From Polytrichum commune (lineage: Eukaryota; Streptophyta; Polytrichopsida; Polytrichales; Polytrichaceae): a stretch of DNA of 64,000 nt. The notes below the pieces were generated by a model, which searched no databases, had not been told where the DNA came from, and worked only from the letters and a program-made list of their open reading frames with translations. Below, one piece after another: positions 48,607 through 60,147 of this stretch. How positions within the stretch are numbered: the stretch's first letter is position 1; every line of letters starts with the position of its first letter. The DNA is taken from contig OX485808.1 of the NCBI GenBank assembly GCA_950295325.1, forward strand, positions 27,114,527 through 27,178,526. Direction: 5' to 3'. The position numbers and the translations under genes are program-made.

Positions 48607-48828
48607 ACTACACTATTTTGTGTAATTAGTGTGGGTTACCGTTTGGAATTACGCATTGCGATAGTAAAAAAAAAATTTAAAATTTGAGAATATCATGAGT
48701 AGTTAGTATGTACACCAAAGAATATGATACAACTTCGACGGTAAAAAACAACGAAATTGTCGGTAAGATGTTATAGCAACACATAACTCCGAATGCTAAC
48801 CCACACTAATTAGACAAAATACTGTAGC
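48607..48828. mobile_element. MITE with ~30-bp inverted termini
   Basis: Left ctacactattttgtgtaatt followed by agtgtgggtta; right is the inverse, taacccacactaatt then agacaaaatactgtag. It is 222 bp with no coding capacity and is related by terminus to 17944-18164. Confidence 0.7.
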
Positions 48829-48919
48829 AATCGGTTCTCCACGTTCATTGTATTGCTTCTTCCGGTCTCGTCACATGCAATTGCCAAAACCCACTTGAAA
48901 GCATTGCTTGTGCCATATG

Positions 48920-49315
48920 TACTTAAGGTAAGGGCGTGTCTTAAAATGGACATTTTTTTCTCTCTGCACCCATTTCTTGTGGGTATGATGAAACACACAA
49001 AATTAGTGTGAGTTGATTAGCAAATCCAAATTGTGTCCATAGCCACCCTCCAAATGATTTTCGGAGCTCATAGTCATATGATTGTATCTTCACTTCATTG
49101 TCAAAGAGAATATTTTTCAAGCTATTATACGATCATGTAGGTGTCCCTGATTAGGTTGACAATTGCATTTAAAATGGTTCATAAATTTTGAGCAGTAGTC
49201 TATCTCTTCTCAACATATGCTCTTTATTTTGTCTCTTGTAGATCCACACTCAATTATTCACCGCTCAAATATAGGTGTTTGTTTAAGATGAGGCAATGAA
49301 TTAGGTACATCTACC
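48920..49315 (+). mobile_element. MITE family 1, most complete forward copy
   Basis: Starts aaggtaagggcgtgtctta and continues ctctgcacccatttcttgtg, gtgtgagttgattagcaaat, ttcggagctcat, tcaaagagaa, ggttcataaattttgag and tagatccacactcaa. It ends aggtacatctacctt, an inverted copy of the start (AAGGTA). It defines the family at about 400 bp. Confidence 0.7.
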
Positions 49316-49324
49316 TTGTACTAA

Positions 49325-49735
49325 ACTACACTAAGTATGATATTTGGTGTCAACAATTCTTATTAGTGTCTTGCTCAATACTAATTGTAAACCGCGGCGT
49401 AGTGTCACCAACAAACACTAAACGTTGACACAACATTATTTGTCATTCCTTGTATATAAATATATACATATATATTTGGGGGGGGGGGGTGGGGTTTATA
49501 TATTTACAGTGTTGCAATTATTGTCACTTACCAGGTGGATTTTCATCCAAATTTCAATCATCTATGACAATATTCCATCATATGTTGCTGACAAGAGAAG
49601 GTAGGGATTGGGCCAATGGATGAACTCATCCATCATCCGTGACGGTACTTGCAAATTTATACATAAGAAGTGTCATTTGACAAGTTACCATATGACACTA
49701 AATATCATATTTAGTGTAGTTTATTTGGCCTCATA
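49325..49735 (+). mobile_element. MITE with CTACACTAA terminus, full copy
   Basis: Left ctacactaagtatgatattt then ggtgtca; right is the inverse, tgacactaaat then atcatatttagtgtag. It contains a G run at 49480-49491. Sisters lie at 45665-46082 (reverse), 9700 (fragment) and 52977-53208 (shorter). Confidence 0.75.
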
Positions 49736-50670
49736 AGGTAAGTGGGCCTTAAACATACATTTTTAGCTTTGCACCTACTGCTCGTAGAATGTGAAACACG
49801 CAAAAAGAAAGAAAGAAGAAAGACAACTCTGATGTTGCCACCGACGTGAATTATGGTGTTGCTTCATTTTCAAGTTGTCCTAAGTCTGCGTGTAATCCCA
49901 AAACGGGCATTGCGAGAATTAGAGGGGCCTCGACGACTATTGCCCCCCTTCTGCAAGTGAACACCTTGAATGGGCGCAGACAAGTTAGCTGGTCCCTATC
50001 TCATAAGGGCAAGCCCCAAGGTTTCCCATATGGTTGGTTGAAAATAACCAGTTCAACTAGAAAATCCCCTGCTATGATCGGGTGGACCAGATGTGGTAAG
50101 GTGCACCGGATATCAAGTGCAAGAAGGTCACCCATCCAAGTACTATTCCAACCTTAGGCGGCTTAACATTGGGGTTCCCATGGTGTCCAGGTTAAGGCCT
50201 TGGGTTTAAGCCACCAATTATGAAACACGCAACCATTGCAAGAGGATTAACAAACCCAAATTATGTCAATTTTCATTTTTTTATAAGGTGTTTGCAACTC
50301 ATGTGAGTACCGTAGTACCATAGCTGGTTCGTTCAAAAATAATTCTAAAAATAAAAAACGTAAAAATTATGAAATTATGAAGACAGAAAAACGAAAATAA
50401 AATTAATTAATTTTTGCAATCTTTTGGTGTTTCTAAGCCATTTAAGGTCATTTTTACTGATTTTTTTGCTAAAAATGAAAATTGAGAAATTCAGTTTTTT
50501 GAGAGGCGAACCTTATTTTTTCAAAATAAATAAATATTCGTTCGCCAGGGGACGAACCAGCTATTGTGTTACGGTATCAGTTTTAAAATTGGCAAAGTGA
50601 AGATTCTTGTTCTTACTAAACCATCATGTAGCTCCCCCCTAACTTTTGCAAAAAACGCACATATAATATA
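49736..50670 (+). mobile_element. MITE family 1 copy, split by a 417-bp retroposon
   Basis: The left part (ggtaagtgggccttaaa, gcacctactgctcgtagaat, gaaacacgcaa) and the right part (gaaacacgcaaccattgc, ttaacaaacccaaatt) join into the normal family order once 49804-50220 is removed. Confidence 0.6.
49804..50220 (-). mobile_element. 5S-rRNA-derived retroposon (SINE3-like), nested in a MITE
   Basis: Bounded by the 12-bp direct repeat TGAAACACGCAA (49792-49803 and 50221-50232). On the minus strand 50124-50205 reads like the middle of plant 5S rRNA (TTAAGC, then AGTACTTGGATGGGTGACC). A Cassandra LTR also carries 5S sequence but should have 5-bp target duplications and TG..CA ends, so a SINE3-type origin fits better. 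Confidence 0.7.
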
Positions 50671-51164
50671 GGGGGTTTTTAAATAATGAAACATGTTTAC
50701 ATATAAAATACCATCACATATAATGGCCTCTTTTATATAGTCACTACATATAAATTAACGTGGAAACGATTACTAAGGGTGGCGGGTCTAGGGTAGGGTA
50801 TGTGCTAGTGGACAAAGTTTTTTATTGAAAAAACTTGGATGGATGACTTTGCAGGCTAGCTGGCTTGAACGTTACTGAACCAACGTATCCAATGTGGAAT
50901 TAATGTTCTCTACCTACATCCCAGGAGGGAAAATTTCAGCGCGTTGTTTAAATTGCAATCTTCTTTCCAATTTTATCTTTGACAATATAAGTAAAATAGG
51001 GTATTTTTAAATGGTTCCCCAAAAAAATTATAATTACTGATAGGGTGTATTAAAATACAAGCATTTACCTCTAGTTTGAAAAATACCATGCCTCATAATC
51101 TTTTCTACAAAGTAAAGAGCCCCCTGATAAATAGGTGTTGAGCCCACGTGTATACATTAATAAA

Positions 51165-51360
51165 AGAGGGAGTGACCTCCCTGAGCAATCATGTTGACTT
51201 TTGATTCCATTATAACGATTACCGAATTGGGCACTTAGTCCAATCTCTTTTAAATACATATATTTTGGGTGTATGTTCTCAGATCCACACCTATCCACAC
51301 ATCAATCAATTACATGTGTCCTATAAAGACAAGTGACCAAATCAGGCCCACTCTACCTTA
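51165..51360 (+). mobile_element. MITE family 1, 3' part
   Basis: Contains gggagtgacctcc, catgttgacttttgatt, ttggg.acttagtccaatctc, ttctcagatccacacct and the terminus caggcccactctacctta, immediately followed by the PIF-like MITE. Confidence 0.6.
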
Positions 51361-51366
51361 ATGTTA

Positions 51367-51866
51367 GGGCCACTTCACACACGAGCCAAGAGCCGTGACC
51401 ATGAAATTGTGAGAGCCCAAAAGAAAGTGTCCAAAGGCTGTCCCAACACACCTCCAAAATCATGTAGTGTGGTCACCGGTCCTCAAGTGTAGTGTGAAGC
51501 AATGTGTGACCGGGTCCCCAACCAAATGCTATTTCAATGAATTTCTATTCACGCAGATCCTCACAAATGATAAATTAGAATTAATCAACAGTTGTGAGTG
51601 TTCAGAGTGCCATGGTCTCTCGATTTTGTGTTAAGCCTACCTCCAAGAAGTGGTGCTTGAAAATAGTCCAAGTGACCATGCAACATGATCCATTTGATGC
51701 TATGTAGGAATCCATGTAGACTTTACATCCATCTTGCATTCACATACTCTCGTTGGTCCCTCAAGCGTAGTGTGGAGTGAACTTGGACCGGCTCCACCTT
51801 TTCCACCAATGAGAGTGCTTGAAGTGTGATGGTCACGGGCTCTCAGTCTCGTGTGTGAAGTGGCCC
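51367..51866 (-). mobile_element. PIF/Harbinger (Tourist)-like MITE, copy B, intact ends
   Basis: 500 bp; the left end GGGCCACTTCACACACGAG and the right end CTCGTGTGTGAAGTGGCCC are perfect inverses. TTA target duplications lie at 51364-51366 and 51867-51869. It is in opposite orientation to copy A (5882-6385). No transposase. Confidence 0.88.
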
Positions 51867-52328
51867 TTAATCAAGTATGTTTGTGGACCCTCATTCGGAA
51901 TACGGAAGAAAAGGTTGTCATGTTGAAAGCGTTACCAAAAACCCAACTTAACATATACGGTCTCCTCCGTAAATCTTCATGGAATTATGGTGGTACAATC
52001 CTCAAGTTAGTCTCACACTCCGCAAAAGCCCATATGAAGGCGGAGTAATGTTATGCCTCTAAGGTTTATATTATGAAATAGAATATTCCACTTTGATATG
52101 GTGTATACAATTATGGGTAGGTTAACATGGAATCCATTCTCAAGACAAGAAGGATTAAACCCAAAAGACGTTAAGTCGGATCCCTTGGGAATTGCAAGAT
52201 TAAGTTGCCTGAGATTATAATATCGTTAAGGTCGAGGATATTTATAGTTCACTTGATTTCCAATGCACCCTACACCCGTTCATAAGGGGTATCCTAGTGA
52301 ACCATATACTTTCAATACACCATGTGAG

Positions 52329-52471
52329 AACTAGGGGGTTGGGAGGTTAGCGGTTCGAATCCGGGTTGTGAAATCTTCTCTCTACTTGACGGAAATCTTG
52401 CTAGGTGGTCAACTGCCTCCTGTGCTTTGGCGTTGGCCTGTCGGCCTTCTGTCTCAAAATATATTTATATA
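52329..52471 (+). mobile_element. tRNA-derived SINE, truncated second copy
   Basis: Box B GGTTCGAATCC at 52352-52362, then ggtggtcaactgcctcc, gctttggcgttgg and tgtcggcctt, as in the copy at 19.1 kb. AACTAGGGGGTTGG precedes it and recurs at 52472-52485, where ttggccttgtggtaa resembles a box A of another SINE head. Confidence 0.75.
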
Positions 52472-52659
52472 AACTAGGGGGTTGGCCTTGTGGTAAATAT
52501 CTTAGGTTGGTTTGTTCACACCTGTCCAAATTGCTCATTTATAAAATGACGCTTTATTTAGATCCCTCTAGTTATGCAAATTTCAACATGATGACCAACC
52601 CAAAGACACAATAACATTATAACTCACGTTGGTGGCCATTGTCTTCATCTTCTTTGCAT

Positions 52660-52688
52660 CGTTAGTAGTAGAAGTAGTAGTAGTAGTA
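52660..52688. repeat. (TAG)n microsatellite
   Basis: agtagtagaagtagtagtagtagta, directly readable. Confidence 0.85.
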
Positions 52689-52976
52689 AATTATCAATAT
52701 ATTTACTCGGAATTTATTGTGTTATTTCGAAAATTGTTGATTTTTTGGAAATAATCATATTGTTGTAAAAGATAAGCGATAAAAAATTTCATTTATCAAA
52801 ATGGCTTTGGAAAATAAATGAATTATTCAACAACGGTTTGCCTAGACCAATCTAGGATTATGGTATCATACTTTCATTTGTAAATGATGGATACATACCA
52901 ACTTGAATTGGGAGCTATTCCAACGCATGAGAGAGAGATACCTGGGAAGGTGGGTGGGTCATTCTCTTTCAAGGCA

Positions 52977-53208
52977 CTACACTAAATATGATATTTGGTG
53001 TCACTTACTATTTGGAATTAACGCAATGCTATATCTATTTATCGTAAATCTGATATTTTACCAACAAATGTTAAATTGGTCGTTTGGACATTATAGAACA
53101 TTAACAACTTCAGTTGGTAAACAAAATTACATCAATAGTAATCAAAAAAAGAAGTATTGTGTAAATCCAAATAGTAAGGGACAATAAACATCATATTTAG
53201 TGTACCTT
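52977..53208. mobile_element. CACTA-type MITE with TTTGGTGTCACTTA terminus
   Basis: Left CACTACACTAAATATGATAT; right inverse catcatatttagtgta. Inner arms ttactatttgg and ccaaatagtaa also pair. Related to 17944-18164 and 49325-49735. Confidence 0.7.
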
Positions 53209-53387
53209 CTTGCCGTAAAACCTTGTCTTTGGAGTTTTAAGGCCATGTATCATTCTTACACAACATACAAGCCCAACAAAGTTCGTCACAATTTCAAGTT
53301 ACTTTTCATCATTTGTCTTGTGGGATGAATTAATGTCACTTCAAGTCTCTTATCCTAATTACGCGTTAAGGGTTCACCTCGCACTAG

Positions 53388-53628
53388 AAGAAATACTTTC
53401 TCCGTTTTATAACCATCTATTGCAACTTGCCCAATGCAACTCATGGCAAGTAAATGCATGAATAGATCATTATGGTTGTCAACTGCAGGTTTTTGGCTAT
53501 GATTTTGGACAATGAGTAACCCAAATCCTCTGGTTGACAACCAAAGTGATCTATTTATGCATTTTCTTGCCAAGAGACGCGATGACCAAGTCACAACAGA
53601 TGATTGCAATGGACAAGTTTTCTTCTAG
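53388..53628. mobile_element. Foldback MITE, CACTAGAAG family, best copy
   Basis: Ends CACTAGAAGAAA and TTTCTTCTAGTG are inverse, close to the En/Spm terminus. Inner arms pair: catgaatagatcattatggt / tgatctatttatgcat and gttgtcaact / ggttgacaac. The whole element can form one hairpin. Confidence 0.75.
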
Positions 53629-53879
53629 TGTTAAGCATAATCCTCCTAATTATATATGTGTGAATTGTTAGACATCTAAGATTATGTGTCTCATATTAGC
53701 CTTAGGATTGGATATTTTTTAGGGTATGAGCATGTCCCAATTAGACATGTATGTCCATCACCTTGTCATCCTTCATCCAACCTTAGGTAAATATCTTGTG
53801 TATGTACATAGGGCTTGATGATCTACTCAAGCCATTAGATTTTTCTTTTTTCATTGTATATGCATAACAAGGTCTAATA

Positions 53880-53906
53880 TAGATAGATAGATAGATAGAT
53901 AGATAA
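53880..53906. repeat. (GATA)n microsatellite
   Basis: About six gata units, directly readable. Confidence 0.9.
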
Positions 53907-54889
53907 AATGTTGTTCATTACGGTTCATATTCATATAGAACTCGACAAAGCCAACCACTCTTATTGGATTGTTTGACACTCCAATTCTTACGTCAGTAAA
54001 CATATATTGGTGAATTAAGTTGATGATTTCAATATATAAAATGACTAGATTCTTTTTTAAGTATTGATACTTTGGTCGATGTATATATTATATTGAAACT
54101 GTATATTTTAGCCCACAAATCATTCATGTTTGTGTACAAAATATTGGTTTCAAATTTATGACTTTCAGCATATGATATTGTGGGCTCAAAAATGGCATGG
54201 GTCAAGAAAAGTTACATTGACCAAATTATTGTAGTATGTCAAAACTATAGTGAGACACAATGATAGGTAAAAGGTGTAGTTCCCAACTTAAACTAACAAG
54301 GTACAATGTCTCTTCACTCTACCATGCTTTTGACTAGAATGCTAATAGTTTAAAAAATTAGTATTCTTATGTGATGTGTACTTGCACATTGTGTGGACCT
54401 TTTGGCATTGAATAGGACGGGGTGTTCCAAGTCATAACATCACTCAAACTTATATGCCTACTTTCTATGAAAATGGGATCAACAATGTGCTCTTAGAAAT
54501 ATTATGGTAGTAAGAACGCATGTGTTATCCAATTACTTTTCTTCATCGGACACCTATATATTTGAAAGGCATGGTAACTAGGATCACAAACAAACACCAT
54601 AAAGACACATGTTTAACATAAATTGAACTACAACTCCAATTTCATTAAACACTCCACACTCAACAATGAACATAACTTGGAAAAACCTATATGTCCAATT
54701 AAGGAATAAAACATTTATTGAAAAAATATGCATTTTTTATAACCATAACTAAATCATGGTTCAATGCTAGATTGTGAATAATGTTTTCGTTCATATTTCA
54801 CCATAGGTTTGCTAATGCAACACAAACTTAAAGACTTAAATCTTATCAAAGAGAAGATAGAGAAATTGAAAAACGGAACCGAATAACCC
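53907..54889. other. Intergenic DNA, no gene recognised
   Basis: AT-rich; it includes a repeat fragment at 54.54-54.73 kb shared with 40.7 kb. Confidence 0.4.
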
Positions 54890-55960
54890 TCGTACAATTT
54901 AGTCTAATCCACAACAAATAACAAGAAGTGCGTTTTCATCAAGCGATGCACTAAGTGTCGCGCACCTCTCCATGAGGAGTGCCCGAAACACCATGGGCAC
55001 AAGGGGGACCCCGGAGTGACACCCGGGACTTGTGGCGCCGTTGGTGAGAGGGCCCAAGTGATCCTAATGTGGGTGAGGGCCCCGAGCGTTGGGAACGCCT
55101 CCCACCCACGGAGACTAGGAGGCACAAGGGTAACGCCATAAGCTATGCGTAGCTCATGGCGTGGTGATTCTAGAGTGCTCAAGATCACCCCAATCGGAGG
55201 TGTGAGCAAGGAGTTATGGCCATTTGAGTGGGGCGCTGTCCCGGGACAGAGCCCTCGTGCAGCAGTGTCTGGGAGTGATTCCCGGGACTGCCAAGGTTCA
55301 AACAGGCATAACTTCCTCAAGACTTACCTGAATGGGGCAAGTGAGGAGTCCATCGGCATCTACGTGAAGCGTAAATGAAGATGGAGTGGTTGGTTGTTGG
55401 AATCAAACATCATACAAGGAAGTTGTGATGGTTTGAAGCTGCTGGGGGCTTCTAGGCCCAGCAGCTAAGGGAAAATGTCTACTTGGCCCCAACTCTTGGT
55501 AGAGAGACAAGAGGTCTCTTGACGGTGGGGTAGGGGCCCCGCGTAGAGTCCTAGAGGCTTATATGGGTGAGGTGGTGTGGCCTCACCCACCCGAGGCCGA
55601 ACGGCACGGCCTCCATGGGCATTGGCCCATTGTGAGGCCATAGTTGCCTAGTATGGTTCAGGTTGTTGTAGTGTTGCTCCGGCAACGCGATGATCAACAT
55701 AGGATTGGACTTTCATGGATGGAAGTCCACATTGGGGAAATGGGATACTAATTAAGGGATGAATCCCGAGAGCAAAGTAGGAGGGTTGGTTCCCTCCTAT
55801 GAACTATAGGTCCGGGGTAGGAGGAGCTAACCATTAGCATGGCGGGATGCGAAGGGTTAGCGCTCGTAACCTTTGCTAGAAACGAAAATTGGCAAGATTG
55901 TCAAGGGGGGCTAGCAAGGGTTGCGACACTAAGTGTGGACATAGATACCGTGCCTTTCCC
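54890..55960. other. GC-rich block of distinct composition, possible retrotransposon fragment
   Basis: Markedly richer in G and C than everything around it, with words such as gtcccgggaca and gattcccgggac, and a palindrome gctgctgggggc...gcccagcagc near 55440-55465. Frames run on both strands (54904-55320 minus; 55145-55378 plus), but no gag, protease or polymerase motif was seen. A plus-strand frame near 54926 reads RCTKCRAPLHEECPKHHGH, a Cys/His-rich stretch of uncertain meaning. An LTR or leader fragment is a guess. Confidence 0.35.
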
Positions 55961-57600
55961 AACTTCCCTAAACTTCCATGTCTTTGGGTTTGTTTAATTC
56001 AAAAATGTATAAGCCCCAAAAATGTGGCTTGGGATTTGTGGTGTAAACTTGTCCATTGTGAAGGTGAGAATGCAGTGAATTATTCTACAACCCCCAAACG
56101 ATGACTATTTTTAAAGGATTTGACTCCAAAAATGGAATCGGAGGCCTCGACTTAGTCTAATTGGAATTCAATTGAAATGAACTGGCTCTCAAATTTTGGA
56201 GGCCTTGGTTTTCTAAGAGCCCCTTCTTCCACAATACATGAATTTACATAGACACCACGAATCCCAAGCCTTAAAAAATTGACTTCGAGCACATGTTAAA
56301 CGAATAGGCAAGTGCTTCCTATTTCAACTTCTTAGTTTGCTTTCTTATTAAAAAAAAATTCACGTGTTAGTAATATATTGATCGATACCCACTCAAGTCT
56401 CAGGTGAAATTTCTAATTGGGATCGATAAAGATGATCCAGTGAACTTTCAATAGTTTTAGGTTCACACATAGTTCACAAATTACTATGTGTGAGCCAGGT
56501 GATTGTTCACAACACCTACCGAAGGAGAGGGGGTGAGTGAAAGTGTTGATTACTATATTTGGGAGATCATTGCATTCTTATTATGAACCAAATTAACCTC
56601 TAAATGGGGGTCAAAGATTTTGAACCAGTGGTGAATCACCACCAACCTAAAGGGGGAATGTTATTATTAATACTCCTTTAGTTTGCATAAGGAAACCAAA
56701 CCAATGTAAGCCCCGATGGTTTCACATTAGGGTGCAATCACAATAAAGTGGACAACTCCTTATCCATGCCTAGTGTTCAATGAAAGTGATTCAAAACTAT
56801 AAACTAACTTTGAGTTTTGTGAAGAAGAAAATCATAGACATTTTAAAAACAAATTGATCTACGAAGCCAAGAAAATTATGATGACAAAAATTATTCCAAG
56901 AAAAATCTACATGTTTTAGAAGATGGTACAAGTGGTATGCAAGTAGATGATATTGAACAATTGATTGTCTGAAGGTTGTTTAAAGTGAAATAAAATTGAT
57001 GGTTTTCCACAAAGTTTTGTGATGATGCCCTCAAGTAGATAATGAAGTCAAGGAATATGAAAGAAAATCCCAACTTCAAAATGGTTAAGGTCAAGAAATC
57101 TAAGTCCACAGACCATACTCAACCATTTGCTTTTGAGCATCACTTTTAGTGATGTATTGAAGATCTCAACTTGATTTTCTACATTTGAGTATTCAACACA
57201 ATAACAAAGGTCATCATAAAAAGAAATCCAATTTAAACAACGCTTTGCTACTACTTTTAGGCCTTTGACCAAAAAAATGATGGTTCTAGTATACCGGAGC
57301 ATTTTTTTGGTCCACTTTACCATGATTGCACTCATTACTAAATAACTAAGGTTGAGGCATCTAAAATTTTACAGTAAGAGAGTTTGCATATATTTAGGAG
57401 GAGAAATAGTGGGTTATTTGCATACGGAGGCCCATTATGAGCCTCTAGGACACTTAAGGGTCGATGTGTGGTAGTGACACTTGTTTGGCTATAGAAGAAT
57501 TGTTTGGTGGAAACAATCATTCATATCAAGCAAATCATCACTAATGTGAAGAGAATACATGTCATTGAGGAGTGAAATCTAGATGAATTTGACAAAAGTT
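55961..57600. other. Intergenic DNA, no gene recognised
   Basis: Contains the repeat at 56080-56290 shared with 16.2 kb. Otherwise nothing supportable. Confidence 0.4.
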
Positions 57601-57604
57601 GGGG

Positions 57605-57990
57605 ACTAAGGTAGATGTACCCAAACCCAACATAGAAACTGTCTAGACATCTATATTTCAATGGTATGTGGTTAAGTGTAGATTTAAGAACAAACACCAA
57701 AAAAATACACATATTTAACAAAGACTGGAGTACGTGCTCAAAATATGCTAACCATTCTAGGCTTAGTAGTCAACATGATTGGGGGGACCTTATTTGATTG
57801 CTTAATGTGAGAACAAGAATCTTCACTTTGATATTGAATAAGATATTCATATGAGCTCCAAAAATCATGAACCAGATGTCTACATGCACAGTTTGGATTT
57901 GCTAATCATCTTACACCAAAGGTATGTTTCGTATCCTCCAAGAAGTGGATGGAGAGAGAATAGTATGCAAATAACACTTGTCTACCTTTT
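57605..57990 (-). mobile_element. MITE family 1, reverse copy
   Basis: Contains ggtagatgtaccc, gtgtagatttaagaac, tgctcaaaatatgctaacca, tagtcaacatgattgggggg, catatgagctccaaaaat, cagtttggatttgctaatca and aagaagtggatgga in order. Confidence 0.65.
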
Positions 57991-58186
57991 ACATGAGGTT
58001 TTGTGTACGTGCAATGGTAGGAGTCAATACTCGGCAAGCTTCCCAAGATGTCTTTGATGGGATTTGTCGGAGAAATATTTTGGTTGCACAAATCTTTGTT
58101 CGATCAACTTGGCATTTAGCCTTGGTTTTTGGATTGACCATTGAGGGCATGTTGGTTACTTGGTTGTCCATTTCGCTAAACATACT

Positions 58187-58382
58187 AGAAGAAAACTTGT
58201 TCATTACAACCGTCCATTGTAACTTGTCCATTACAACTCATGATGAAATTGTGCACAGATAAATGAACTTGGTTGTGAACCAAAAGATTTTGATTATGAC
58301 TTTTAGAAAAAAGACAACCGAAATGATGTATTCATACGTTTTCTTGTTGTGCGTTGCAATGGACAAGTTACTTCTAGCGTCA
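58187..58382. mobile_element. Foldback MITE, CACTAGAAG family, third copy
   Basis: Ends actagaagaaaacttg and caagttacttctag are inverse. Inner blocks ttgtaacttgtccattac and gttgcaatggacaag match the sisters at 42.2 and 53.4 kb. Confidence 0.65.
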
Positions 58383-60043
58383 CCATGTAGTCATATAGTT
58401 TTTGGGCACTTTATTCTTTGGTTCTTAAGGTACTTGACTACGGTAGTTACTCCAACCCTTTGTCACGGTTTATGTGTTGTCCCTTTGAGCATAGCTTTTC
58501 TATGGAGCTCGGTGCCATGATTGGAAGTGTGGTTCTCAATGCAACAAACAAACATTTTCTCTCAAAAATACTTTTTTTTGAAGCTTCGTTTCTTTTATTT
58601 GGATTCATATTTCCTTCTCCATTACGTCAAATGTTAGTACTACATACAAACTCCTTTTCAAGGTTTCAACTTGGCGTGCCTCTACACATTGCACTAAGAT
58701 AGACATTTTTTTGGATTCAAACACCGGTCTTAAGTGGATTCTAATGCACATTTAAGTACGAAACATACATATCCAAAAGAATCCGTTTAGGAAAAACCCA
58801 CCAATTTCACTTTAAGACTTCGAAAGATATTCATCGTCGCTCACTCCAAAAATTGTTTATATTCCTCATTTGAATTTGCAATGTGCTCATGTAGTTTATA
58901 CACAACTTTGTTATTAGATCCCTAGTATACATGCCCATATGTTGGAAGGAACCATTATAGGCTCATCTACCAAGCAAGCTACGGAATAAAAAATACGTAG
59001 GTTAGTTTATAGTACTTTATGAGTGATATCTAGAACTTTACTCCTTTTCCAAAATTTTAAAGACACACTACATTACTTTTGGGCCCTTGGGTCTATGCCC
59101 ATCAAGAAAGCAACTACTAGGTATCCTTCCAAACTTGGCCAACCAAGTGAAACATATTTGGCCCACCATGTTACGGTTCCATTGAAAGTCGAGTTTCAAT
59201 TGGTGGTCATGGGTGATGTGGCGAGCTTTAGTAAACTTCAAGCACCTACTTCTTTGTTGATTTTGGAGTTTGTATTTGGACACGCTTGGAGTTCGTGGTG
59301 CCTACATTATAATCTCATTCATTGTGGATAAAGGGGTTGTAGTAAAAACAAGTCCTCTACATGTCGAGGGCAGTTGTGATTCCAAACTACAGTAGATCTT
59401 CATATCACTATAGCCCTCTCCTCCACTCATTGTGGCACGGTTGTGGATGACGAAACTATCGTATAAAAATCACATTCTCCTATCAAAGGTTTGTAGTTAA
59501 ATCTACCCAAGTAAGTAGTCAAAACTCGATCAAATTCAAGAAGTGATTTCGGGGTTGTAAAATAGTTCACCACACCATATCACGTGATTGACTAGAAACG
59601 TCTTCTTGAGTTGATCACTTGAAATTGTTGTATAAGGTAGACATGGCTGATTCGGCCACCCCAAACCGGAGACCTTTACATACGTGGTACATGGCTTGTT
59701 TGTGGTTAAGCACATACACCCAAGGTTATGACATGTGTTCCAATGAGATTAGACAACGCACTTAGCTTATAGACACAATTATAGGTTCAATAGGATCTAT
59801 GTGATCGATGAAGGAGAGATATACTCTTCACTTTGAGTTCTTATAGCTTATGCATCTCAACTCTAGTTCTGAAACTTGGATTGACAATCTTTGTGATTTG
59901 TAATCACTAACTACATGATATGATTCCTAGTCAAACCCAACAACCATAAATGCTTTTGTAATCAAAAGTGTCCACATTAGCCATGTTTGCCTCACAAGCA
60001 TATTTTTCATTCACCTCTAGAAACGTTGAAAACTCTTTGTAGT
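58383..60043. other. Intergenic DNA, no gene recognised
   Basis: Several short frames, none with family resemblance. Confidence 0.4.
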
Positions 60044-60147
60044 CATATATGTTCTTTCTTATTTGACATGATAGCTTCAAAGACCGTGATTTACGTTTAA
60101 ATCAAATTCTTTGAAGTTGTCATGTCAAATAGGAAAGAACATATATG
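60044..60147. repeat. Near-perfect hairpin, ~40-bp arms, ~23-nt loop
   Basis: The arm at 60044-60083 pairs with 60107-60147 with three mismatches (catatatgttctttc ... gaaagaacatatatg; atttgacatga / tcatgtcaaat). The size fits a young inverted duplication, small MITE or miRNA-like precursor. Confidence 0.75.

Noticed and set aside
50124-50205. Functional 5S rRNA gene
   Set aside because: Only the central part resembles 5S rRNA, with many changes, and it lies inside a retroposon with target duplications.
52352-52362. tRNA gene at the second box B
   Set aside because: Same SINE body follows. No tRNA fold.
54904-55320. 138-residue minus-strand frame in the GC-rich block
   Set aside because: High GC removes stop codons by chance; no motif. 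The block is reported as unexplained rather than as a gene.
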